From Mactra quadrangularis (taxonomy: Eukaryota > Mollusca > Bivalvia > Venerida > Mactridae), in contig CM046305.1 in NCBI GenBank assembly GCA_025267735.1, positions 36,849,108-36,913,107 on the forward strand: 64,000 nucleotides of DNA. The letters are read 5' to 3'. Shown piece after piece: positions 39,501 through 50,767 of the stretch (position 1 is its first letter; every line of letters begins with the position of its first letter). Made by a program: the position numbers and the translations under genes. The notes below the pieces were generated by a model. That model made no database searches. It had not been told where the DNA came from and saw only the letters and a program-made list of their open reading frames with translations.

Positions 39501-42500
39501 AGGGGCACTGATAATTTCCTTGGGCAAGAAATTTACATACAATTGTTCCACTCCATCTAGGTGTAAATGGGTACTGTGAGGGATTGCCTTTCTGAGGGTG
39601 ATTTTAGAGATCAGGAGTTATTGTACAAGATTGTAAAGTCGGCTGAACAAGTGTATGGAAGACTTCAACTTAATTAAAAAAAATTACCTATTATTCCTTG
39701 TGGTAGAATGATTGTCTCCACCGTTACCAGGACGATGGTTCATCATCGTAGATCTAGAATGTGATGACCTTGACTGTTTCATAGATTGCCGTGACTTCTG
39801 AGTCGTTGCTCTAGGTTGTGTAGGAGCTTGACTTTGTGTTTGTTGGTCAGCTAAAGTAGCTAACACAAAATTACCTTCAAATGTACTATCACTGTCTATT
39901 GAAAATACAATAGGTCTGAAAGTAATAAATAAAAGGAACATATTATTTGGAAGTTAAAATTTTGCAAGGAAAACAGAATTTCAATCTTGAAATTATAGTA
40001 AAATGAAATAAATATTTTGCAAGAAAAACAGAATTTCAATTTTGAAATTTATAGTAAAATGAAATATAATAATACCTGAACTTATGAATATATTTTTGTA
40101 ATAGAAAATTCTACCACTTGTTAAAACTATTATCATGTTATGTACTATGGGTAACTCACTTAACCAGCTTTTCTACACATTTTTCATTTCAAGTTCTTGT
40201 GTGGAAACTGATATTAGATTAGTACAGGCTTCATAGAAGTGTATAACCTGCAACAGCTTCAGTGCTTGAATTTAGGCTCGCATACTCGCAAAATGTGAGG
40301 GGATTTTAAAGATTGCGAGTAACTTTAATTCTAACTTGCAATTTTTCGCAAGATGAAATTGACACAATAATATAATTGTCATAACTAATGAGGCTCAAAT
40401 CAGTGTTGAAACAGTCAGATAGATGGACAGTTTGAATTAATATTCACCGTAAAAACATGTTTGGTATTCTGTCTATTCCACAATAATGCTCTTGTTCTAT
40501 CTGTAGTTAAATGTAGTGCATTTTTGTTTTGAGAGTTGAAATAAAATCAACTCGCAAAAATTTGCATTTCCATATTTTTGTTAAATTTGAGCCCTGACAG
40601 CTTAGAAACAAACCCTGGATTTCAGAGTAAGAAAATCCTGGGCTCTACCACTGCATAAAAGCTAGGAATTCTAAATATCTAATAGAATATAGTACTTTAT
40701 TACAAATATAAGGAACAACCATGCATACACTGTTTTATCAATAAACCAACTCAATACCAACTACTTTGATTCTTTGACCAATCAAACTATAACCTAATAA
40801 AAATCCATAGTTCGAAATGAGATTCGAACCCACAAATTCCTTAAAGGTAAACAGACACTAGCATATCACCTTGAAGTCAAGGGAGTTAAAGAACTGTAGT
40901 AAAAAAAAAAAACTTTATCATTTAAGCTTTGTATTTTATACTCAGCTGACTTGATGATGATTTCAAAATTTGTTGAAAAAATGTCAAAATTAATTCGGAA
41001 CTATTTCTTTGTGTGTTGAAGAAACAAGGAGTACTAACCTTCCAGCAGTTTCAAATTTTATAGTTACAGGTAAAGTAGTTACTTCAGAAAATCCTAGAAT
41101 TGCCTGAAACAATAGAAACCAAATGTATGTGTAAGTCATAAATATATATCACCAAGAAATTGATGACATGATGTTATAAATTGTTAACTGAGTACATACA
41201 TATACATGCATATATGATGATCAAATAACCAGCCACTTACAACCATGAAAAGTCTAGTATATAATCTCGAATTAATCAGCTATTAACTGAAAAAATTCCA
41301 TAACATTTCTGTGAATTTTTTGTCAATTATTATTTACTATGAAAAAGTCTAATAACAGTCACATTAAGAGGTAAATAATCACTGATGTGTATTGAATATC
41401 TCTGGTGGCAGTTTTCTTTTGAATGTTTTTTGCCGTCAAAATGTTTTAAGTTATATTGTATGTAAATACGTAGTCACTTGTTTCATGTTTATGGCATTTA
41501 AATAAGTTCCTATTATCAATATTGGATTAGTTTTATAATTTATCCCATACCAGTTCAACCATTTCTGAGTTTTTCCCAATTTTGGACAATACATAAAAGT
41601 ATTGTTTACTGGTATAATGTCAATACAATATGTATACTCTTAACAGACAACGTGAAAACATCTTACTCTTAATTCTTTAAGACAAAATGTCACTTCGGTA
41701 TCAACACCAATCTGACAATCATCAAATTCTTCTGGTTGTAAACTTAGATTTGTATGCATCACTTTATTAGGATCTGTAATATAAACAAATTATAGACATT
41801 ATGTCATAAAATATATCAGAACAGAGTTTTCTCCAACACACAAATCCTGCATCATAGATGCAATTTTATAATAAATGTTCCCTAAGTTTTTATCATGTGT
41901 GTTCACATGGACACGATTTTCATCATATCAATCTGTGCATTTCCTGAAAATCTACTTTCGGTATTTAATTCTGTACAGACTGTGACACAGTAAAGCAATT
42001 TAAAGAACATTGATTCTTTTAAAAATTTGATACCAGTCAACTATATTGTATCATTGTAATTAGGTCTCTGCCTTGAACAATAGCTACTGCTGTTTTTCTG
42101 GATTGAATATATTCAAATTTGTAGCCTCATCAAATTAAGTTGTTATTTTATTATTGTTACAGTATATGTGTATTAATGGATATAGATTCAGGGCTTTTTT
42201 CCAGTAAATGGGGAAAGGGCCTGGAGCCTTACTTTGTATAGAACAAGGGGGAAATTTTATCGCAATTTCATTGATAGTAGGGATTAAACGATGATCGAAT
42301 ATAATCGAAAATCGATCGTTTGCAGGAGAATCGGCGACAATCGATTACAAATATATAATAATCGATTGTCGCTAGTTTTTGGTAGTTTATTTCCATTATA
42401 TATACTCACTGCTGCCGCCGCCGGGCAGGGCTCGGCCGCGAGGGCGATAATGTCGCATTGTGTGTTACTATATATCGCCCTTTCAAACCATCAAGGTTAA

Positions 42501-45500
42501 GTCCAATTCGCCGAGTATTTCCGTTTTCGGCGATTGAATAATATCGTGAGGACGTCAATTATTGATTACGCTCTGCCTAGTTTACACCCACAGCAAATCA
42601 GAGCGTCGTTTCTCAACATCGAAAGTCGATTAGCCAATCAGGATCGATGGTACGTAATGACCTCGCAGACTCCAGTAAAATGTTGCCTTAGGCAGTTTTA
42701 TCACCGTGACTAGCTAATTATGTTTATGACACGTCGGCGAGGATTAAATAACATGCTTGACCCACTAATTGTACCCCTAACTTAAACAATACAATGTGCA
42801 GTCGGCCATACGAAAGGGAAGAGGCTTGCGGAAGCGAGGTTTTCACATGTTCACAAAACAATGCTAGCATACCATTTTCCCCTCGTAAAATCATTTGCCG
42901 CGTATTTTATCAAAAGAAGGAAAAGTTTAATTTTAAGTGTTTAGTCTAAAAACGACACATGTAAAATGAACCTTTGTTCGAAAATACGTACGTTCGATGG
43001 CGAGAATAAATGACAAAAAATGTTACTAAAAATAGATTTGTTACGTCATGGACACTATCCATGAGCTCGCTATTTGTGACAATGGTAATCAGTTCACACG
43101 TTAATCGATAAGCGTATCACTTAATTAGCAAAGCAGTCAAATTTTAGTTTACAAACAATTCCTTTTGTCTCATATTGGGGACGAAACGAATTAAGTTAAT
43201 TTCCGTTAACAGTCCGTTCTTTCACTACTATAGTCGAATATTACGAGTGTACACTATATAATGATATATAGTGGCTATTAAATGCAGAAATTAAAACCCA
43301 GTTCATTTCATAATGATTTCTAAATTACACAATTGATCAGATCATATATTTGACCTGAAAAAAGGCGATGGACTCGTGAAACATTCGTCCTCGATAACTT
43401 TCGTACCCGGGTCCGATCGTTAAATTTTTTGAGTGAAAAAAAATTGAAGCAAAGTTAAATATGTACAAAAATACAAATTAATCCAATAATATGATCACTA
43501 ATATTCTTAAATTGATCAATACTTCACTATAGCAGTGAAGACTGATAAACAATAATAATTATTAGGTAAAATTGCATTTTAATCTTTGAATTGATTTCAA
43601 TACAATTATTAGCTAATGAAGGCACAACGTCACTGAAAGATGCTTTCATTTGCATAGTACAAATAGATTAAATGAATTCAAGATACAATTAACAACAAGT
43701 CACTTTGACCAGCATATAATAAACAATATACTGGAAAAGAAATACATCAGCAAATCTATAGTGATCAATAGGTTATAGTTCAATGAAATTTGGTGTTCTA
43801 GTAGAACAAAAGTATTTCAAACTAATGATGTCTGTTATAAACTGTTATATATATACATATATTGTTCATTAATGTCATACATTTAAAAAAAACATGGATT
43901 AAGAATACACTGACCAAATATATTGAACACATTGAATAAATACAAGAATGAAGCAATGTTATCCCAAACATGATAGTTTACCTTTTTGCATGAGTGGTAG
44001 GAAGTGGCAAACCTTAACCCTAATGTGAAGCTTACTAATTAGTTGTAATATTGCATTTATACAATTATCTGTCACCAATTCTATTGATGTGCACATTTTT
44101 ACTGTTATTCACTTATTGTTAATGTTTCGATTATATAATCGAAGATTGATCGAAAAGGGTTGTCCAATTATTTCCGATGATCGATTATGATTTTTTTCCG
44201 ATTATGAAACCCTAATTGATAGGGGAATAAAAAATCAAAGGTAACCTCCAAATTTGGGGAAAATTGCATGATTTCAAAGAGATTTCAGAAGGGGAAGGCG
44301 CCTGTCAAAGGCCCCTGTTATATAAGGAAAAAAAGCCCTGAGATTTAATCAATCAAATCTGAATTTAATTTTTCATTGACTGCAGGCAGCTCACCAGGCT
44401 GCAGTCCCTTAGATCTTTTGACATTTGATCTCCATGAGACCTTGTATATAGAGGAATCAGTGTCCATGAGGTTGTATGTTTTTAGATCAGTCTTGACACA
44501 CTCATACCATGTCTTTTCTGGATGCCCATGATTTACAGGCATTAGATACTCATTCTGGTAATTGTGTCAATGCAGATTAAAGAAACATCAACAAAAAAGT
44601 GAAAAAAAATTGTACTGAAAATTGAAAATGTATTGTACTAAAAAATGACAACAACATAGATTTTACCTGGTTCATCTTCTACATAATTTTTCAAGACAAT
44701 TTTCTCAGGATTCACAATCAAGGTAACTTCTTCCTGATTATTTTGAAAGTTCATTACAGCATCACATAATAATCTACACAGAAAATAAAATGAGAAATAA
44801 GTTGTTTAACTGATTGATAGAGGATCTGACTTGTAAAAGCAGTAATCCAGTGGTACCCTACTGGTAGGACCAGCTCTAAAGAATTGAGAGGTCAAGGTTT
44901 GAACCCCACTAGGGGCACTGCTAAATTCTTTGAGTTTACCTATAGTTGTTCAACTCCACCCTGATGTAAATGGGTACTGTGAGAGATCACATGTCTGAAG
45001 GTGATTTCAATGACTAGTACAATGTATATATTTTGAATTATATGCATCAATACAATAGCATAAATAAAACTAAATATTCTTACAGGAAAAACTAGCATTC
45101 ATTGTAAGTAAACTTAAACTTCATAAAATGTGACAACGTTTTTGGAGATCAAATTTTTGTGTAAGAACATTGTTCCAGAGGTAAAACATGCATAAATTTG
45201 TAAAGATACTTTTATACTTGGTTTAACACTGCATCAACACAGTTTAAGTCATGTTACGGCAGCTAGCACCCCGCACCTAAACTAGCTTTCCTGGACCCTT
45301 ATCTATAACCAGTACTCGCAAACCCTTCCACAAGGTTTAGGGTTATTAAAATGATAAATAATTGTTTTAAAATAAATTAAAATAGTACATACTTGGAGCA
45401 AGCTGTTAATGAATTAGGACACATGTCTTTAGAGAAGACAGCTTGTAAAGTCTCACATTCTATAAATGCTAGATTATGGGTTTTAACGATACCTGTAATA

Positions 45501-48500
45501 GAACAAAACACAAACATGGGTGAAAGTTTTTAAAACTTTTCTAAATGTTGAATTCCATGATTTCAGCCAGTCATCACATTAACTCATTAGCCCTAAGCCC
45601 CGGAATAGTAAAATAATATTGCAGCTAGTGAAAATTATTGAGCTGGGGGATAATTTTGCATAAATCTATAAATCATAATAAATTGGGCTAGTGCATATAA
45701 AAATTTACTGATTCCAGAAGCTTTAACATATTAGAAAAGTCATAACATCTTGAACTTCGGGATCAGCCCTGAAAATTTTCACCCTGACATAAATATAGCT
45801 GTATTTGTTATGCACACCCTAGTGTCAAGCCACAGCACTAGGTCTAAACTATCACCGAGAATGTGACCCCAATGTCGCAAATTGATTCTAGCGTGAACTC
45901 TCTAATTTACGGCGAGTAAACGAGAGTATGACATAAAAAGATGGCTGAAAATAGCACAACACAATTGAACAAGCCAGGGTAAACTGTATAGGGCTAGTTA
46001 AAAATTCCATTTAGTCTGGCTAGTTAGTTTTATAAAGTTGCCAACTAGTTCAATAACTATAAATTTATAAAAGGTAATTTATCAGGCAAGTGTTAAAGAA
46101 TATTTAAATCAATGATTGTAGTACAGTACATATATATTTTGAGTAATTTTGAGATCTAATTTAATGCCTTGAACTATAATAATATAAAATATCTGACTGA
46201 CCATGTCTACAATAAAGTTGAAAAACAAGTCTTGAATCTTTCATGTTTAATTTAATCTTACATCTTTCTACAGTCTTTTCCATTGTTGATAAAGAACGGA
46301 ACACAGTAAGAATTGACTGAAACATGAAAATAGACATGAGAAAAAGTTCACAAAGTATTCGTAAAATAAAATAACAAGAAAGAGTGGCTGATTTAGTTAT
46401 AACATTGCTAGGGATTAGAAATCACTGTAATTGTAAAAATGCAGGCAAAGATAAATGAGCATAAATACCATTTTGGTAAAACAAATCCAGTTCCAGTTTT
46501 ATAGTTAGAAATCAAAATATTTAAAGCCATCATGGTAAGACATATTCATTTTACAGCAGACACGAAAACTGTTCCTTAATAAGAGCTCAATTTATTCATT
46601 TTGTAGACAAGGGTTCAGGAAAGCTAGGTTGGTGTACTGGACGCCGTAAAATTTCCTAAATAGTGTTGATATGGTGTTAAACCCTGTATAAAAAAAGTGT
46701 ACATTTACCTTCATAGCAATCTTACATCTAAGGGTATCATCACTATCTTGAGATGATACGTCTCCAGAACCATCATCATAATGTTGAAAAAAACTTGGTG
46801 CAAATAGAAAACATGCATAGGCTGATCTAGAAGAATTTACTGTACGCAGAGCTAACTGTTTAAAAGACAAATACAGAATATATAAATAATATAATTATAA
46901 TACATTGTATTTTGATAAAAAAGTTAACTGCATAATATTTTACCAAACTGATTTTTTTTTGTCAGTAAGTAATGCCAATTACCACAATTACTGTGATTTT
47001 TACTCATGTATTGAAGACATCAAAATGGACAAAATATTAAAGAGATCATCAATCATAGTTTTACTTTATGTGATAAGTAACATTCAGCCCCTAGTCTATG
47101 TGAACTTATACTGTTATACATGTTCATAGCTTCGAAAGGTATGAGTTGTATCTGTGGGCCTAACTACCCAACACCCTAACACCTAACTACCTCAAGGGAA
47201 GCTGAATTAGTCACACCACACCCAGGAGCATCTTTAATTTATGTATTACTTCTTTTTCTATCATCATTGACTTGAAACTATCTAAGTAGGTATATTTTCT
47301 TTCTTTCACTATCTTTTCAACTATCCTCATGAAGAACTGTCAATCCGTGACAGCTCAATGAAATGATGGAGATCACTATTCATTTCTTAATTAATTTCAA
47401 TGATTTAACAGAGTTCATTACTATGTAATATGCACTTAAGTGCTGAACTCAGAGTCCAACTACTTCTACAAGCAAATTAACGGAAAAATTATCACCCTTA
47501 CTAGTTAGTTGATAGTTCATTAATTTCAATGATTTAACAGAGTTCATAACTATGTATTATGCACTTAAGTGCTGAACTCCGAGTCCAACTACTTCTACAA
47601 GCAAATTAACGAAAAAAATTATCACCCATACTAGTTAGTTGATACATATATACCAATGGTCAAAGTTCTTGAACAGTTAAATTTAGCGATAGCAGGGCTG
47701 GCGAAATCTTAAAATTGTTTACTTGTCCGTTCTTGTCTAATGGTAAAGTTACTTGTCCGTATGAACTTAAAAGAATAAAATAATTGAAAAATCCACTTGT
47801 CCGCACTTGCCTTGGGATAACACGGACGACTGATTTTGCAAGCCCTGCATAGAATGGCAACTTAAGTTAATTTTCAAAGTCTAGTAATTAAATAAGTATT
47901 AGCAGAAAATGTCTTACACCATGGTCTAATGGTTCAATATACAGCTCCTCTCCAATCTTCGATAAAGAATGTACAGCTCTTCCAAACACTGTAAATATAT
48001 AAAAATATACATGTATTCAATTGAAACAGTTTCTACAAAAAATACAAAATAGGTATCTGCTTGGTCATGCCAAGGAGACAGATAAATGGTTGCTTTTTAA
48101 GTTTTGAAAAAAGGTAATTAAATATTGAAAATTCTTACATTCTGACTGCCCATGCCATACTAGTGAAATAAACACTAAATAGACCTAATCCAGAATTCAA
48201 CTTTATGGGTTTTCCCATCTTTGCACAGGCGGTACAAACAAAGTTTTCTACACATTATTGCTAAACAGCACGAAATATGGATTAAATCCTATTTTTCTTT
48301 GTACACATGTTTTCATTGTAACGGTGAAAGTTTGTTTGTACCGGAGGGGAAAACCCAAATATTTGAATTCCGGATATAGTCTATTGAAATCTAGTTCATT
48401 CAGTTGCCACCAAAGCTAGGTATAGCATTATGGTTTTTGAAGCTCTGAACTTATCACAATTAAGTGTTTTGGATTCAAAAGTGGTAATAAAACTGGTGGA

Positions 48501-48703
48501 AATCTTAGAGTTAGATCAAAACTACAGTCAGAGCAAACTTCTGACCTCATTACCAGGTCGAAGAAGATATGTAAGCCAAGCTGACAGGTGGATAACAAGA
48601 GACATATTCATTGTTATTGTAATGTTTGTAACTTATGGGTCGCGAAAACAGGTAACAACACAAATTTACCTTTTATGTTTGCTCCTGGTACAACACATTT
48701 CAT
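36551..48703 (-). CDS. RAD9A: RAD9 checkpoint clamp subunit (RAD9A-like), complete, 12 exons
   Basis: RAD9 is a subunit of the RAD9-RAD1-HUS1 (9-1-1) clamp that is loaded at damaged DNA in the nucleus and activates ATR through TOPBP1. Exons on the minus strand: 48703-48670, 47988-47918, 46855-46709, 46316-46202, 45492-45393, 44773-44667, 41773-41667, 41103-41039, 39915-39688, 38897-38549, 37780-37664, 36646-36551. All introns are GT-AG, every junction keeps frame, and the total is 1536 nt (511 aa). The start [20 protein letters not shown] and exon 3 [20 protein letters not shown] are highly typical. The PCNA-like fold spans about residues 1-272. The tail keeps a block like human IDSYMIAMETTI ([12 protein letters not shown]), then [18 protein letters not shown] with the nuclear-localisation and FFGS segment, and ends ILAEDSDDD. 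That Ser corresponds to human Ser387, the CK2 site read by TOPBP1. SQ/TQ motifs occur in exons 9 and 12. At 511 aa it exceeds human RAD9A (391 aa), mainly through a longer disordered tail. RAD9B is less likely. Confidence 0.96.
36710..36850. repeat. Dispersed repeat related to the CAGGG hAT-type MITE at 59986
   Basis: It shares AAAGTAGGTTGCCCAGTTGG, ACAACCAGCTATATTTTTCA, AAATATAGGTTGTCA and ACCTTTAATG with the copy at 59986-60121. Its terminal CAGGG motifs have decayed. It lies in RAD9 intron 11. Confidence 0.55.
37488..37626. mobile_element. Diverged hAT-type MITE copy (same family as 59986)
   Basis: It begins AGGGCTCAGCATTAATTTTT followed by AAAGTAGATTGCCAGGTTGG and ends near CAGTCAGGGGTTACAACC. 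It lies in RAD9 intron 11, just upstream of that intron's acceptor side partner at 37664. No clear target duplication is seen. Confidence 0.5.
37886..38114. mobile_element. 229-bp MITE with ~40-bp inverted repeats and TA flanks
   Basis: The left arm TTGTCCGTTTTTTCTCAACT, then GTCAAAACATGAATGATTTC, pairs with the right arm ending GTTGAGAAAAAACGGACAA. TA flanks at 37884-37885 and 38115-38116 suggest a Tc1/mariner-type MITE. It lies in RAD9 intron 10. Confidence 0.8.
38939..39132. mobile_element. Diverged hAT-type MITE adjoining RAD9 exon 10
   Basis: It starts CAGGGCTAAACAATATTTTT followed by AGAAGGTTGCCCAG and ends AAAATGTTGAGCTCT, the inverted counterpart of CAGGGCTCAACATT. It is longer and more diverged than the copy at 59986-60121. 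It lies in RAD9 intron 9, about 40 bp upstream of the exon 10 acceptor. Confidence 0.55.
39265..39412 (-). mobile_element. Possible tRNA-derived SINE remnant (minus orientation)
   Basis: Read on the minus strand, GATAGCACATCTGACAACGA followed by GGATTCAATTCCAG resembles tRNA A- and B-box spacing. It is more diverged than the SINEs at 39439 and 44839. Confidence 0.35.
39439..39640 (+). mobile_element. tRNA-derived SINE in RAD9 intron 9
   Basis: The head GCAGTGGTCCAATGGTAGAA has an A-box-like TGGTCCAATGG, and GTCCTGGATTCAATTCCC supplies a B-box-like segment about 35 bp later. The body then reads CCAGGGGCACTGATAATTTC, GTGTAAATGGGTACTGTGAG and GGTGATTTTAGAGATC. The same body occurs at 44839 and, reversed, at 58105 and 59818. 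Confidence 0.75.
39957..40072. repeat. Two-copy ~56-bp tandem duplication
   Basis: ATTTTGCAAGGAAAACAGAA and ATTTTGCAAGAAAAACAGAA each continue with TTTCAAT, TTGAAATT and ATAGTAAAATGAAATA. It is a simple duplication in RAD9 intron 8. Confidence 0.75.
40260..40596. mobile_element. hAT-type MITE with ~8-bp target duplication in RAD9 intron 8
   Basis: The left end CAGTGCTTGAATTTAGGCTC with CGCATACTCGCAAAATG matches the inverted right end CAGGGCTCAAATTTAAC with TTGCAAATTTTTGCGAGT. Flanks carry ACAGCTTC on the left and ACAGCTTA on the right, close to an 8-bp hAT duplication. No transposase is present. Confidence 0.7.
42189..44340. mobile_element. Outer hAT-type MITE (about 215 bp of its own sequence) split by another element
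   Basis: The ends are CAGGGCTTTTTTCC at 42189 and GGAAAAAAAGCCCTG ending at 44340. The same 5 bp (AGATT) flanks both sides, shorter than the usual 8-bp hAT duplication. It holds GGGGAAAGGGCCTGGAGCC on the left and GAAGGCGCCTGTCAAAGGCC on the right. A second element at 42278-44214 splits it. It lies in RAD9 intron 6. Confidence 0.7.
42278..44214. mobile_element. 1.94-kb non-autonomous hAT-like element nested in the outer MITE
   Basis: It is flanked by a perfect 8-bp duplication ATTGATAG (42270-42277 and 44215-44222). The left end starts TAGGGATTAAACGATGATCG and the right end read in reverse starts TAGGGTTTCATAATCGG. Subterminal DNA is crowded with ATCGATT-type motifs on both sides. The interior has a GC-rich patch (GCCGCCGCCGGGCAGGGCTC) but no transposase frame. 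It follows the outer MITE in time and adds nearly 2 kb to a RAD9 intron. Confidence 0.85.
44345..44542 (-). mobile_element. Fragment of a non-LTR retrotransposon ORF2 C-terminus
   Basis: The minus-strand translation contains [20 protein letters not shown] and [12 protein letters not shown]. This resembles the RPRKTWxECVxxDL ... DRxxWR tail found at the C-terminus of many LINE reverse transcriptases. Only about 60 codons remain, with no reverse-transcriptase core. It abuts the outer hAT MITE and lies in RAD9 intron 6. Confidence 0.55.
44839..45040 (+). mobile_element. tRNA-derived SINE in RAD9 intron 5
   Basis: The head GCAGTAATCCAGTGGTACCC and the B-box-like GGTCAAGGTTTGAACCCC are followed by ACTAGGGGCACTGCTAAATT, GATGTAAATGGGTACTGTGA and GGTGATTTCAATGACTAG. 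The body matches the SINE at 39439-39640. Confidence 0.75.
47393..47645. repeat. Two-copy ~129-bp tandem duplication
   Basis: ATTTCAATGATTTAACAGAG at 47394 recurs at 47523. Both copies continue through TGCACTTAAGTGCTGAACTC, AACTACTTCTACAAGC and ACTAGTTAGTTGATA. It lies in RAD9 intron 2 and is nearly identical, so it is a recent duplication. Confidence 0.9.
47693..47847. mobile_element. 155-bp hAT-type MITE
   Basis: The ends CAGGGCTGGCGAAATC and GATTTTGCAAGCCCTG are inverted. Inside, ACTTGTCCGT recurs two or three times. No certain target duplication is visible. It lies in RAD9 intron 2, about 70 bp from exon 2. Confidence 0.7.
48178..48385. mobile_element. 208-bp MITE with long inverted repeats in RAD9 intron 1
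   Basis: Arms of about 55 bp: the left reads AATAGACCTAATCCAGAATT, then GGGTTTTCCC and GGTACAAACAAAGTTT. The right read in reverse is AATAGACTATATCCGGAATT, then GGGTTTTCCC and GGTACAAACAAACTTT. It lies about 285 bp downstream of RAD9 exon 1. Confidence 0.8.
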
Positions 48704-48883
48704 CTCCAATCTAATAAATTAAAATAATTTACAATTTGAATGCATAAAATATTACATCAATTCATCGTAATCGCCTGTGAACATAAGTTTGTTTACCAAA
48801 ATAACAAATGAAGCAGTCGCCGCGCCATTAGACGTACATTCTAAATTCTAACGACTACCTAAGCAGACGATGTCGTCCATAGA

Positions 48884-48891
48884 TGACGTCA
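48884..48891. promoter_or_regulatory. CRE-like palindrome TGACGTCA upstream of RAD9
   Basis: A perfect 8-bp CREB/ATF consensus about 180 bp upstream of the RAD9 ATG. It is the only one in this flank. The motif is seen; use as a promoter element is inference. Confidence 0.35.
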
Positions 48892-49040
48892 AAGACTATG
48901 CTGTTATTTATCCTTTTCAACCAAACCGTTAAATTATTTTATACATTATGATATGTTTTTGCATTCTTCAGGTCTTAAATTATCTGCAAAAACTATCTTG
49001 TAATTATCACTTAAAAACATGTATGCTGGAATATGAAATA

Positions 49041-49321
49041 CAGAGGCGGATCCTGTGGGGAGTCAGGGGGGTCCGGACCCCCACCTAGAATTTGGAAAAT
49101 GAACCTGTCCTTCAGAGTATATCTTGCCTGTATCAAAGTCATTTTTAAGTAGCATGAAGCAATTTTTCTCGGTGCTTAACAAAGATTTAATGGTTATGTA
49201 GTTTTTATTATCAATATGTTGCATTTTTTCTGCAAAATGAGTATAATGTGGTTGTGGCTCGAGGTTTGGACCCCCTAGAAAAGTTCGGACCCCCCTAGAA
49301 AAAATCCTGGATCCGCCCCTG
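49041..49321. mobile_element. CGGATC-type non-autonomous DNA element (281 bp)
   Basis: The ends CAGAGGCGGATCCTG and CTGGATCCGCCCCTG are inverted. The interior has paired GGACCCCC blocks and an AGTAGCATGAAGCAATTTTT tract shared with 34284-34446. CAGGGGCGGATCC-type ends are common for hAT-like MITEs in marine invertebrates. The flanks show no clean 8-bp duplication. A 114-codon minus frame across it is not a gene. Confidence 0.75.
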
Positions 49322-50710
49322 ATCTCTAAGTGGTTAAACTGGTCAGGCCTTTGAATCGTTGATAGGTTTCGAGCTGTTACTTTAGCCTTTCTGGCGAAAA
49401 TTGCCAAAGTCTAAAAGTAATTATGAAGCTGAACTTCTTGAGTTAGTTTCCTTTAAAAGTAGAAAGATATGAACCTTCTGAATAAAAGATATAGGCCCAA
49501 CATGGTAGCATCTATTGAAAATTTAACAAATTAGAACTAATTAGTTAATATATTTTGTTTGTGATTTTCTAGGGGTTGCTCAAACCATTTTGATCGGGAA
49601 TATTGTAGTCAAGTTCAGTATCAATCTGATTAAAACCCGATCTAAAATTTTACACTCGCATACTCGCTAATTTAGATCTGGCCTTTTCCAAACGAAGGTC
49701 ACGTTCAGGTGACCTTTTCTCATCATAATATTCATGACGAAATTGTTATGATACGTTACTTGTTAACATTGTCTACGTCACGCAATTTGAAATGAGCCAC
49801 CCAATCACAGACTGTGAATTGGTCTAAAATAGAAATTACGAAATCAAAATGTGTTTAATAATGTTTTCGTCTAGATGAAAGCTACGCATTGATTGGTCGA
49901 CACAAAGTTCATCTCGACGTGACCTTCAACGGAGAAAGTAGAGAGCCTGTACGACAACGCTCTACAGGATATCTGTTTACGGAGAGTGGTTCAGTATATC
50001 ACAGATATTCGATCTCATGGATCTGGCCAAAATAAAGATCTATACATTAACAGTAGATCTATATAGATATGACAGCAGATTATCACTGACATAACTACAG
50101 TATAACAATCAAGTTCAGACGGATTTACGACTGAAAAATGATGTATAAAATGATGTATATAAAACGTCATAACTGCTTGGCCACTGTCGTGCTGATCTAG
50201 TTAACATATTGGAAATTTAATAATTATACTGAAAATATGAAACATAATTATTTTCAGGGCAAATGTTGATTAAAATTGTGTCTCATAGATCTAAGTCTCG
50301 ATAGTCAAAATAAAATCATAATTATTTTTAAACAAAATTTATTGTAAAAGACAAAATTCACATATTATAATATAATAATAGAAAAACAATGTTTATACAG
50401 CAATATAAATTATATATAAAGTGTTTTTGTTGATTTAATATGTAATATAGTACAATCAGGGAATTAGATACACTGTTATCTATGTCTCTGGTACAATAAA
50501 GTTCTTTGAAATCAATGTTTTTTCTTTCAGTATAACTGCCTATTTCAACTAGCTGAAGTTTACTGCCAATGTATATATACATAGGAAAATGAGGGTACAA
50601 ATTAAAAATAATAAAAGTATGATTTTGATAAATACCATCGCATTGTAACAGTATATCTACTTTATAACATCAACTAACTACAGACACACCATACCCCACA
50701 CGGGCCACAC

Positions 50711-50767
50711 CATTCTCGTTCCCAGAGTCTAGTAGGATTCTCAATACTAGCTCTTGGAACGAGAATG
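50711..50767. repeat. 57-bp hairpin
   Basis: CATTCTCGTTCCCAGAGTCT pairs with the later AGCTCTTGGAACGAGAATG, including a perfect 12-bp terminal stem CATTCTCGTTCC / GGAACGAGAATG. It is too short to classify. Confidence 0.7.

Noticed and set aside
48430..48714. 94-codon plus-strand frame overlapping RAD9 exon 1
   Set aside because: No recognised domain. It is antisense to a confident exon and its start adjoins a MITE, so it is most likely chance.
49063..49407. 114-codon minus-strand frame (RGGSRIFSRGVRTFLGGP)
   Set aside because: It is the translation of the CGGATC-type transposable element, seen in many marine invertebrate repeats.
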